NCBI GenBank assembly: GCA_014584395.1
Contig: JACTMY010000018.1
Coordinates: 94,342 to 158,341, forward strand
From: Planctomycetota bacterium
GTDB lineage: Bacteria; Planctomycetota; Planctomycetia; Gemmatales; HRBIN36
DNA: 64,000 nucleotides
Direction of reading: 5' to 3'
Shown here in pieces: positions 1 through 7,298 of this stretch. A program made the position numbers and the translations under genes. The notes beneath the pieces are model-generated. The model was not told the origin of the DNA. It worked only from the letters and a program-made list of their open reading frames with translations, and did no database searches. Each line of letters starts with the position of its first letter. Position 1 is the stretch's first letter.

Positions 1-2
1 CT

Positions 3-290
3 CTGATCGTCGAGATGCCGCCGCAGACTTGCCTGCCCGGATTATGGCTGGGACTGGATGTGGAAGGAACCGTCATGGCCAGAGCGCGTCAGCCGCAGAA
101 TGTGATTCCCTGGCGCGCGGTTCACGAACAAGGCGAACAGCCTTTTGTTTACATTCGCAAGGAAAACGAGCAGGTCGAAAAACGCCCCGTCATTCTGGGC
201 GAACGCAGCGGCGACGAGGTTGAGGTGCGCGACGGGCTTCTCCCGGGCGAGCGCATCCTGCTCTCCACGCGGCCCACGTCTCGGCCATGA
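3..290 (+). CDS. Efflux RND/HlyD-family periplasmic adaptor subunit, C-terminal part (5' end outside window)
   Basis: Only the last 95 codons are visible; the frame is open to the left edge and ends in TGA. The text 'NVIPWRAVHEQGEQPFVYI' followed by 'VILGERSGDEVEVRDGL' and 'PGERIL' has the usual look of the beta-barrel and membrane-proximal end of adaptor proteins that link an inner-membrane pump to an outer-membrane channel ('V..G...gd.veV..GL..Ge.v'). The rest of the protein (lipoyl and coiled-coil parts) and any pump gene would lie upstream. The assignment rests on this short tail alone, so the substrate cannot be named. The gene ends 7 bases before the end of the convergent protease gene. 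Confidence 0.6.
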   Translation: MIVEMPPQTCLPGLWLGLDVEGTVMARARQPQNVIPWRAVHEQGEQPFVYIRKENEQVEKRPVILGERSGDEVEVRDGLLPGERILLSTRPTSRP

Positions 291-297
291 AGAGCCG

Positions 298-1299
298 TTA
301 GGCTCGTTGACCCGCCAAGCGATCATGGCTATGGGCCAAAGCTTCGAGTCGGCGGATGCGCTCCTTGATTGGCGGATGGCTGGAAAACATCGAATGGGCC
401 CGAGCTTCGAATTTTTTGATGGGGCAAGCGATGTACAGATGGGCGGTGCCGCGATTGGCGACTTCGAGCACGTCGGGATCGGCATCGATCTTGCGCAGCG
501 CATCGGCCAAGGCCAGTGGATTGCGTGTAAACTCCACCGCCGAGGCATCGGCCAGGTATTCCCGCTGCCGGCTGACGGCCAACTGAATGATTTGCGCCAA
601 AATCGGAGCGATCAGCGACAAAATGATGGCAATCACGATGATGATGACTTCGATGCCGCCGCCGCTTTTCCGCGAACTACTGCTGGAGGAGCGTCCGCGG
701 CGGCCGTAATGCGAAAAGCGAAACATTTGCCAGAACAAGTCCGCCATCATCACGATCAAGCCAATGAGCACGGCCAGCAGCATCATCAATCGAATGTCGT
801 AATTGCGAATATGCGCCATTTCGTGGGCCATCACCGCTTGCAATTCATCGCGCGTCAACTTCGTTCGCAGCCCCGTGGTGATCGCCACGACGCCATGCTT
901 GGGGTCGCGGCCCGTGGCAAAGGCATTGGGCGCGCTGTCCTGGATCAGGTAAATCTTCGGCATGGGCACACCCGCGGCGATGGCCATTTCCTCGACCACG
1001 TTGAACAACTGGGGGTCTTGCGCTTTCTGCAGTTCGCGCGCCCCGCTGATGCCGAGAATCACGCTGCCGCCAGCATAGTAGCTGAAGAGGGCGAATAATC
1101 CCGCCAACAATGCCGCCACGCCGCCGATCGAAACCGCCCGAACCCAATCCAGTTCCTGAATAAACTCGGGATGGATGTAGGCCATCCCCCCCAGGATCAA
1201 GACCATCGCGACCGCCACCGTGAACAGGATGAAGATCACGACCAAGAGCCAGCTTTGTCGTCGATTCTTTTCGATCAAGTCCTTAAACGTCACGGCCAT
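298..1299 (-). CDS. htpX: M48 family membrane zinc metalloprotease, HtpX-like
   Basis: 333 residues. Two N-terminal membrane segments (about 17-40 and 54-78) precede the protease domain. The zinc motif HEMAH lies at 159-163, and the third ligand is in EYLADASA (about 247-254), both signatures of M48/HtpX peptidases. Two further hydrophobic stretches (about 171-192 and 217-241) flank a low-complexity Ser/Arg loop (RGRSSSSSSRKSGGG) that E. coli HtpX lacks. HtpX-type enzymes sit in the inner membrane and degrade damaged membrane proteins. The neighbour on the same strand upstream is lemA, a very common partner of HtpX-like proteases, so the two probably form an operon. The symbol marks family membership, not proven orthology. 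Confidence 0.85.
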   Translation of the reverse strand: MAVTFKDLIEKNRRQSWLLVVIFILFTVAVAMVLILGGMAYIHPEFIQELDWVRAVSIGGVAALLAGLFALFSYYAGGSVILGISGARELQKAQDPQLFNVVEEMAIAAGVPMPKIYLIQDSAPNAFATGRDPKHGVVAITTGLRTKLTRDELQAVMAHEMAHIRNYDIRLMMLLAVLIGLIVMMADLFWQMFRFSHYGRRGRSSSSSSRKSGGGIEVIIIVIAIILSLIAPILAQIIQLAVSRQREYLADASAVEFTRNPLALADALRKIDADPDVLEVANRGTAHLYIACPIKKFEARAHSMFSSHPPIKERIRRLEALAHSHDRLAGQRA

Positions 1300-1420
1300 G
1301 GTTGGGCTTGCTCTCCGGGGATAGGCATGGCTCTTCGATCACATGAACGTGCCACCAGAGTTATTCTGGTGGCCGAGTGAATGCACGCAATGGACCAGGA
1401 ATGGAAGCCTTGTCCATATC

Positions 1421-2020
1421 TTAGAACTTGACTTGCGGCGGCTGGCGCACGGCTGCGCGTTCTCCCTCATCCAACTGGAAGAACTCGACGGGACGAAAGC
1501 CAAACATGCCGCCGATGATATTGGTTGGAAACCGCTGCAAGGTGGTGTTGTAGTTTGCCACCACGTCATTGTAATGCTGCCGAGAAAAGCCAATGCGATT
1601 TTCCGTCCCCGTCAGTTCTTCTTGAAGCTGCATGAAATTCTGATTGGCCTTCAAGTCCGGATAGGATTCGGACAGGGCGAAGATCGTTTTGAGGGCGCTG
1701 GTGAGTTGATTCTCCGCCATAGCGTGTTCGCCCACGGTCTTGGCGTTCATGGCCATGTTGCGGGCCTGGATGACCCTCTCGAGGGTTTCCTGTTCGTGTT
1801 TGGCGTATCCCTTAACGGTTTCCACTAGATTGGGAATGAGGTCGTATCGGCGTTTCAGTTGGACGTCGATCTGCGACCAGGCATTTTCCGTTTCGACCTT
1901 GCGACCGACCAAGCTGTTGTACATCCCCGCCACGATCATGCCGAGCACGAGGACGATCACCAAGATGACGATCAAGAAGATCAGCGACTCACTCAGGGCA
2001 ATCAGCAAGGTAGCGAGCAT
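1421..2020 (-). CDS. lemA: LemA family membrane-anchored protein
   Basis: 199 residues from the chosen start. An N-terminal membrane helix (SLIFLIVILVIVLVLGMIVAG) is followed by the family core: 'NAWSQIDVQLKRRYDLIPNL', 'VKGYAKHE' and, near the end, 'ENRIGFSRQHYNDVV.NYN'. LemA proteins are anchored in the inner membrane as a helical bundle; their exact job is unknown. An ATG at 2026 is also in frame, but AGAAAGG sits only 3 bases from it and 9 bases from the ATG at 2020, so 2020 is preferred. The still longer frame to 2098 has no support. The gene is 121 bases upstream of the HtpX-like gene on the same strand. Confidence 0.88.
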   Translation of the reverse strand: MLATLLIALSESLIFLIVILVIVLVLGMIVAGMYNSLVGRKVETENAWSQIDVQLKRRYDLIPNLVETVKGYAKHEQETLERVIQARNMAMNAKTVGEHAMAENQLTSALKTIFALSESYPDLKANQNFMQLQEELTGTENRIGFSRQHYNDVVANYNTTLQRFPTNIIGGMFGFRPVEFFQLDEGERAAVRQPPQVKF

Positions 2021-2482
2021 GGGCATGAACCTTTCTTGTGAATCATCCAAAGCCAGGGTGAAAGTGTTGCCGAACGGCTCCAAAGGATATTTCGCCATTG
2101 GGACGAGTTCATTTTGTGGCGCAGGCCGCTTAAGGGCAATTGAAAAGCATGGGAACGAGTGCAGCCCGATTGAATCATTGCCTCACGATGCAATGCTGTT
2201 CCAACCATGCCCGCCAACCTTCCAAGACTGGCTTGGTTGTCGATACTCAGATTTGAGAACCAGGTTCAAGACTTTTCAAAGTCCACTTTTCATGCAAAAC
2301 CCTTTACAATCGATACATTCGGCAGCCCAAGCCCATAGACCCCATCTTCTTGTCCAGATTATGATCGATTGACTGGGGTGGGGTTGACAGAATGGTCTAT
2401 TTAGGCAACTAATGACAGGGCTTGGCTCCTGTTTCACCAGCCGTGCGCGCGGCTTGGCCTTTCTGGGTGGAGGCTTGATTCC
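2021..2482. other. Divergent intergenic region between lemA and the HEAT-repeat gene
   Basis: 462 bases with no convincing gene. It must hold the promoters of two divergent genes. One sigma-70-like candidate facing right is listed separately. No RNA gene, long repeat or terminator was seen. Confidence 0.6.
2384..2412 (+). promoter_or_regulatory. Candidate sigma-70-type promoter for the HEAT-repeat gene
   Basis: A perfect -35 hexamer TTGACA (2384-2389) is followed after 17 bases by AACTAA (2407-2412), a weak -10. It lies 70 bases before the start at 2483. The weak -10 keeps confidence low. Confidence 0.25.
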
Positions 2483-4756
2483 ATGTTTTATCCCAACATG
2501 CGTTATGCCTTGGGTTTAATGCTGCTCTTTCTTGGAGCCAGCACATGCCAAGGTCAAGGGAATGATTTCATCCTGCCTTACAACAAAACCCCGGAAACGG
2601 CCCCTGAGTTTTGGGCTGCCACCAAGTTTGAGATGGGGCTCGGCAATTATGGCCGATCGGCCGAAATGCTCCAGAAATTTTACGATCGGCTCTCCAACCT
2701 GGGCGAGGAAGAACAGAACAAGCTGCTCTTAGCCGTGTATGATCGCGACGGGCTTTCCCCCTTGCTCAAGCTTTCCAACCAAGAAGTGGTTCGCAAAGTG
2801 CTCGCCAAGGACGCCGCCACGGGGAAAGATATTCCCTTGGCGGATGTGCTCATTAAACGCATGACGCGAGCTATCGAGGGACGCCTGGGCGATCCGGGCC
2901 GGATCGAATTTTTCGTGAACAATTTGAGCAAATCCAAAGAAGAGCGGGCTTACGCATTCAGCCAGCTGCGCATCGCGGGAGCCAGGGCCGTTCCCGCCAT
3001 GCTGCAGGTGCTGCGCAATCAGAGCCGGCAGAACGAACACTCGTACATCATTTCCGCCCTGACGCGCATGGATCGGAATTTCGCGCCGCCCTTGCTTGCG
3101 GCCTTGGATGCTCCCGACAACTACCTGCGAACGACCATCATCACCATTTTTCTGCAGCGGGCCGATGATCGGATCGTGCCTCATCTCTGGTATCTGCATG
3201 GTTGGCCGTCCACGCCGGCCACGCTTCGGACGCAAGCGACCCAAGCGCTCAGTCAATTCACGCGCACCCCCGAGGATCAACTCGGCGATGCCCGCGTCAA
3301 GCTGGTCGAGGAGGGTGAACGTTATTACCAGCATCAGATTGACCTGCCGCAAGAGACCCAGTTGATATGGCGCTGGGACAAGGAATTGGGCAACGTCACG
3401 GCCGCCCCAGTGAACAAAAGCGGCGCCGAGGAATATTTCGCCATTTATTGGGCCAAGAAAGCCCTGGAATTGGACGCCCGCTTCCTTCCCGCACAGGTCT
3501 TGATGATCAGCGCTTCCGTGGAGAAAGCCCTGGAGCGCGGCGGCGTGAGTCAACCTCTGAAGACCGCCTCGCCAGAAGTGTACCTTCTGCTGGCGGGAAC
3601 CAGTCCCGCGCTGCTCCAGACGGTCTTGGATCGCGCCCTCCGGGATGGCCGATCCGCCGTGGCTCTGGGCGTCATCCAAGTATTGGGAGAAAGCGGCGAT
3701 CCCAAGCTGCTGCGTTCGGGCCATCAACTCACCCCCTTGGCGCGAGCCTTGCGCTTCAGCGATGTGCGGGTTCAATTGGCCGCTGCCGACGCTGCCTTGA
3801 AAATCCCGGTCAATGAGCCTTATGCCGGCAGCAGCCGCGTGATTGAAGTCCTGCGCCGCGCCATCGGCGGCGATGGTCAACCCCGCGTCCTCATCGGCCA
3901 TGGGAATTCCTCCGAGGGTCAGCGCGTGGCGGGTCTGTTTCGCGAACTGGGATTCGATCCCATCGTGGTCAACTCGGGAGCGGATTTGACCAAGAAAGCC
4001 AACGAGTCAGCTGACTTCGCCATGGTGGCCGTGGATGCCGCTCTGCCCGAACCGGGCATCGCCTACACGCTCAGCCAATTGCGCGAGAACTCGAACACCA
4101 GCGGCTTGCCCATCATCGTGCTGGCCGCGGAAAATCAAGCCCGATCGGCCAGGATGATGTCGGAGCGTTATGCCTTGACCACGGTTCTCTCGCCGGTCCC
4201 CATGAATGCCGATTTGCTCAAGTCGGAGTTGAATCCAATTCTGAAAGACACCTTCCGGCCGCCTCTCACGGACGCTGAGCGCAAGGCCGCGGGCCCGTTG
4301 GCTTTGGAATTATTGCTGAAAATCGCAACGGGGGAAGCGGCTGGATATGATGCGCGCCCCGCCGAGGCCTCGATCATTCAAGCACTCAATAGCGATGAAT
4401 TGGCCGTCAAGGCCTCTCAGGTCCTGGCCTGGCGCGGCGGGAAAACCGTGCAACTGGCCCTGGCGGAAACGGCGCTCCGCGAGGTTCGGCCGCCCGCCGT
4501 GCGTGCCGCAGCTTTGGTGTCCCTGCGCATGCACGTCGCTCGCTTTGGCAACTTCCTCACTGAGGATCAAACCAAGGCTTTCGCCCAATTGGCCAAGAAC
4601 GCAACCGACCCGCAAGTGCAGGAGCAAGCGGAGCGTTTGATCGCCTTGATTCATGCGAATGGCCAGCAAGACGGGCAACGCATCCTCGATTTCACGCCCC
4701 CCTTCCCCTCCATCAAGGCCGAAGCCAAGCCCGACGCCAAAGGGGATGATCAATAA
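2483..4756 (+). CDS. Exported HEAT-repeat protein with an internal receiver-like domain
   Basis: 757 residues. The start has GGTGGAGG nine bases upstream. Residues 1-24 look like a Sec signal peptide (MRYALGLMLLFLGASTCQG). Residues about 130-270 and 610-730 are helical repeats of the HEAT/PBS type ('RAVPAMLQVLRNQSRQNEHS', 'VKASQVLAWRGGKTVQLALA'). Between them, about 467-590, lies a stretch built like a response-regulator receiver: 'RVLIGHGNSSEGQRVAGLF', then 'FAMVAVDAALPEPG', then 'GLPIIVLAAENQ'. The acidic pair after the first strand is absent, although an Asp occurs at the phospho-acceptor strand, so it is probably a non-signalling pseudo-receiver. Binding partner and role are unknown. A strong terminator follows the stop. 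Confidence 0.7.
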   Translation: MFYPNMRYALGLMLLFLGASTCQGQGNDFILPYNKTPETAPEFWAATKFEMGLGNYGRSAEMLQKFYDRLSNLGEEEQNKLLLAVYDRDGLSPLLKLSNQEVVRKVLAKDAATGKDIPLADVLIKRMTRAIEGRLGDPGRIEFFVNNLSKSKEERAYAFSQLRIAGARAVPAMLQVLRNQSRQNEHSYIISALTRMDRNFAPPLLAALDAPDNYLRTTIITIFLQRADDRIVPHLWYLHGWPSTPATLRTQATQALSQFTRTPEDQLGDARVKLVEEGERYYQHQIDLPQETQLIWRWDKELGNVTAAPVNKSGAEEYFAIYWAKKALELDARFLPAQVLMISASVEKALERGGVSQPLKTASPEVYLLLAGTSPALLQTVLDRALRDGRSAVALGVIQVLGESGDPKLLRSGHQLTPLARALRFSDVRVQLAAADAALKIPVNEPYAGSSRVIEVLRRAIGGDGQPRVLIGHGNSSEGQRVAGLFRELGFDPIVVNSGADLTKKANESADFAMVAVDAALPEPGIAYTLSQLRENSNTSGLPIIVLAAENQARSARMMSERYALTTVLSPVPMNADLLKSELNPILKDTFRPPLTDAERKAAGPLALELLLKIATGEAAGYDARPAEASIIQALNSDELAVKASQVLAWRGGKTVQLALAETALREVRPPAVRAAALVSLRMHVARFGNFLTEDQTKAFAQLAKNATDPQVQEQAERLIALIHANGQQDGQRILDFTPPFPSIKAEAKPDAKGDDQ

Positions 4757-4779
4757 CCATCCATCACGAAGTCCATCCT

Positions 4780-4811
4780 AGCCAGGCATCAAAGCGGATG
4801 CCTGGCTTTTT
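4780..4811 (+). terminator. Rho-independent terminator after the HEAT-repeat gene
   Basis: Perfect 11-base stem (AGCCAGGCATC, 4780-4790, with GATGCCTGGCT, 4797-4807), a 6-base loop and a T run to 4811. It starts 24 bases after the stop at 4756 and lies between two convergent genes. Confidence 0.85.
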
Positions 4812-4839
4812 GCATGGATAATCGTGTGTAGCGAAATGA

Positions 4840-5655
4840 TCAGTTCGATGTGCCAAAGACATGTCTAAAGCAAGCGTCCATGGCGTCGTGAAGCGGGCCA
4901 TTCGTTGCCAGGAGGGGCTGCTGCTGGTCCAGTTTGAAGGGTTCATGGTTTAAAGTCGAATAGCGTCCGCCGGCCTCGCTCAGCAGCACTAAGCCCCCCG
5001 CCACATCCCAGGGACAGACTTCAAAGGAATAAAAAGCATCGAAGCGACCCGCCGCCAAATAGGCGAGATTGAGAGCGGAAGAACCGGTCCGCCGCAGCCC
5101 CGCCGTGCGCACCGCGAGATGTTTCCAAAGATCGACTTGTTGTTCCTTGCCGCGCATGTCCGCGGGGAAAGAGGCCGCCACCAAGGCCTGACGCAAATCG
5201 GTGCACGGAGAGACGCGTAGGGCTTGTCCCGCCAGCCACGCTCCTGCCCCGCGGCTAGCATGGAAAAGCTCTTCCCGCACGGGATCGTACACCACGCCAA
5301 TAAGCACTTCACCGCGCCGCTCCAATCCGATCGAGACGGCAAAGAACGGCACATCGTGCACATAATTGGTGGTGCCATCCAGAGGATCGACGATCCAGGT
5401 CGGGGATTCGGGAGTGCGCGCGGTCCGCTGGTGCTGTGCGCTGGTCTCTTCGCCCAGGAAACCATGATCGGGATAATGAGAACGAACCAAGTCCGCAATG
5501 ACTTGCTGTGCCGCCAGGTCGGCTTCGGTCACGAAGTCATTCAGTCCCTTGGCATCCACGGTGAATTTGCGACGCCAATGGAGCAAAGTGCGTCCGGCTT
5601 GACGTGCCGCCAGACAGGCTGTTTGCAACCATGCGGTTCGTTGACTCTCCGTCAT
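4840..5655 (-). CDS. Inositol monophosphatase family protein
   Basis: 271 residues from the ATG at 5655. All the metal-site motifs of the family are present: VTEAD (about 42-46), GEE (68-70), the signature IVDPLDGTTN with D90 and D93, and WDVAGG near residue 220. The family hydrolyses inositol-1-phosphate or related sugar/nucleotide phosphates (IMPase, CysQ, HisN) with Mg2+. The DPLDGTTN form and the helix MTESQRTAWLQTACLAARQAG fit an IMPase/SuhB-like protein, but the substrate cannot be read from sequence. An ATG at 5685 (MGFLNKG) is also possible. The longer frame to 5832 would run through a terminator and into the next gene, so it is rejected. Confidence 0.88.
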   Translation of the reverse strand: MTESQRTAWLQTACLAARQAGRTLLHWRRKFTVDAKGLNDFVTEADLAAQQVIADLVRSHYPDHGFLGEETSAQHQRTARTPESPTWIVDPLDGTTNYVHDVPFFAVSIGLERRGEVLIGVVYDPVREELFHASRGAGAWLAGQALRVSPCTDLRQALVAASFPADMRGKEQQVDLWKHLAVRTAGLRRTGSSALNLAYLAAGRFDAFYSFEVCPWDVAGGLVLLSEAGGRYSTLNHEPFKLDQQQPLLATNGPLHDAMDACFRHVFGTSN

Positions 5656-5703
5656 CACGCCGGTGCCTTTGTTCAAGAATCCCATCGGGTCGTCCGTGAT
5701 GAA

Positions 5704-5740
5704 GTTTAAACAGAAAGCCCACCTGAAGAACAGATGGGCT
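5704..5740 (-). terminator. Rho-independent terminator after the small Cys-rich gene
   Basis: Read on the minus strand: AGCCCATCTG, loop TTCTT, CAGGTGGGCT (10 pairs, one of them T-G), then TTCTGTTT. It follows the stop of the gene at 5777-6133 by about 37 bases and separates it from the phosphatase gene, arguing that the latter has its own promoter or depends on read-through. Confidence 0.7.
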
Positions 5741-5776
5741 GGAAAGGATTTCGCTTTGGACCCGCACTGCTCAAGG

Positions 5777-6133
5777 TCAGACGCAGCAGTATTTGACCTT
5801 GACGTTGCCGTTCTTGTAGAAGCGAATCTCAACCTTGCGGATCAAGCCGTAGCGGATGGTGATGTCGTTGCAATCGGCGGAGACGCATTTCGCACACTCG
5901 CACGGCAACTCAAAGCACACGTCCACCGGGCAGCAGGTGTAGGGATGGATCAGGGTCACGCGGTGCTTGCCGGGGATCGGTTTGAAACTCTCGGCAAATT
6001 GTTGATGCGTGGGAATCATGACCATGGAGCCTGCGGGGGGCGGGGCCGTCTCCGCGGGCGGTTGCGCGACCACGCCCTGCGGAAGCCAAGCGGCGCCCAC
6101 GACCAACACCACAACCCATGCCAGCCGTTTCAT
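5777..6133 (-). CDS. Small exported cysteine-rich protein of unknown function
   Basis: 118 residues. The start at 6133 is fixed by AAGGAG seven bases upstream; the longer frame to 6178 has no such site. Residues 1-23 (MKRLAWVVVLVVGAAWLPQGVVA) form a clear signal peptide, followed by a Pro-rich linker. The mature part holds nine cysteines in a tight pattern (TCC..., DVCFELPCECAKC, ADCN, YCCV at the very end), suggesting disulfides or metal binding in the periplasm. No family is recognised. It has its own terminator and lies alone between divergent or unrelated genes. Confidence 0.65.
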   Translation of the reverse strand: MKRLAWVVVLVVGAAWLPQGVVAQPPAETAPPPAGSMVMIPTHQQFAESFKPIPGKHRVTLIHPYTCCPVDVCFELPCECAKCVSADCNDITIRYGLIRKVEIRFYKNGNVKVKYCCV

Positions 6134-6332
6134 GTGAACACTCCTTCGGTGATAGACCTTCGATGCCTCACTTTTCAACTGATGGCGATGAACTCGCCCA
6201 TTAGGTCTTATTATCGTGTGTCACCCCTATGACAGTCAAGGTTTTACACTTGCCTCCAGTGGCTTTATTTGGTCGGATTTGCCCTCACGAACGACCTATT
6301 CCCATGCAACAACTGCATGGATGATTTCTCGT

Positions 6333-7199
6333 CTAGGAACCGCGAACGACCGGGTTGCGCAGCGTTCCCAGGCCTTGAATTTCCACTTCGACCACGTCTC
6401 CCGCCTTAAGGAAAAGCGGCGGCGTGCGCGCGAAACCCACCCCTGAGGGCGTTCCCGTGAACAAGAGATCGCCTGGCTCCACGGTGAAGACTTGCGTGAT
6501 ATAGGCCAGCAGCGCGGGAATGCTGAAAATGAGTTGCGAGGTGTTGGATTCCTGCATGACCTGGTCATTGAGCCGCAACGAGATGTCCAATTGATGGGGG
6601 TCCTTGACGTCGTCAGCGGTGACCAACCAAGGCCCCGTCGGCGCGAACGTATCGAAGCTCTTGCCCAGCAGCCATTGCTTGCCCTCTTTCTTTTTTTGCC
6701 AATCCCGCGCCGAGACGTCGTGACCAACCATGTACCCGGCCACGTATTCCATGGCGTCCGCTTCCTTGATCCGCCGCCCGCGCTTGCCGATAACCACCAC
6801 CAGTTCGGCCTCGAAATCCACTTCCGAGCTGGCCGGCGGCAACTCGATGGCATGCTCATGACCAATCAGCGTCGTGGCGAATTTGCTGAAAACGACCGGT
6901 TCCTTGGGCACCGCGGCCCCTTGCTCCAAGGCATGATCGCGGTAATTCAGTCCAATGCAGATGATCTTGTTCGGATCGGGGATCGGCGGGAGAAATTGCA
7001 CGCCGCGTGCGGGGATCTTGACCGACCAAGGCTTTTCCATGGCCACGGCAGCGCGGCGCAGGCAATCCGGTCCGCCTTCGATCAGTCCCTTGAGCGTGCG
7101 CGGCAAACTCGGATCACTGGCATGCAAATCCACGCAATCCAAATCCTTCAGGGCCACCACCCGCATCCCGTGAACGGTCAAAATCGTCGCCAGTTTCAT
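6333..7199 (-). CDS. Fumarylacetoacetate hydrolase (FAH) family protein
   Basis: 288 residues. The C-terminal two thirds show the FAH fold: 'IICIGLNYRDHA' (about 79-90), the metal ligands in DFEAELVVVIGK (E130 and E132), GHDVSARD (D161) and 'FTGTPSGVG' near residue 255. Members cleave or decarboxylate 2-keto acids from aromatic or sugar catabolism (fumarylpyruvate hydrolase, ureidoglycolate lyase, oxaloacetate decarboxylase and others). The divergent first 70 residues are the usual short N-terminal domain. No catabolic genes adjoin it (dnaE is upstream), so the substrate stays open. Confidence 0.85.
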   Translation of the reverse strand: MKLATILTVHGMRVVALKDLDCVDLHASDPSLPRTLKGLIEGGPDCLRRAAVAMEKPWSVKIPARGVQFLPPIPDPNKIICIGLNYRDHALEQGAAVPKEPVVFSKFATTLIGHEHAIELPPASSEVDFEAELVVVIGKRGRRIKEADAMEYVAGYMVGHDVSARDWQKKKEGKQWLLGKSFDTFAPTGPWLVTADDVKDPHQLDISLRLNDQVMQESNTSQLIFSIPALLAYITQVFTVEPGDLLFTGTPSGVGFARTPPLFLKAGDVVEVEIQGLGTLRNPVVRGS

Positions 7200-7298
7200 C
7201 GTTACCTCAATTGCTGTTCGACCATTGAAACGCCGATCTCATTTGACTTTGCAAGGAACAGGCCAACCGCACGATCAGCCCTTCGGATCCCCCTTGAA

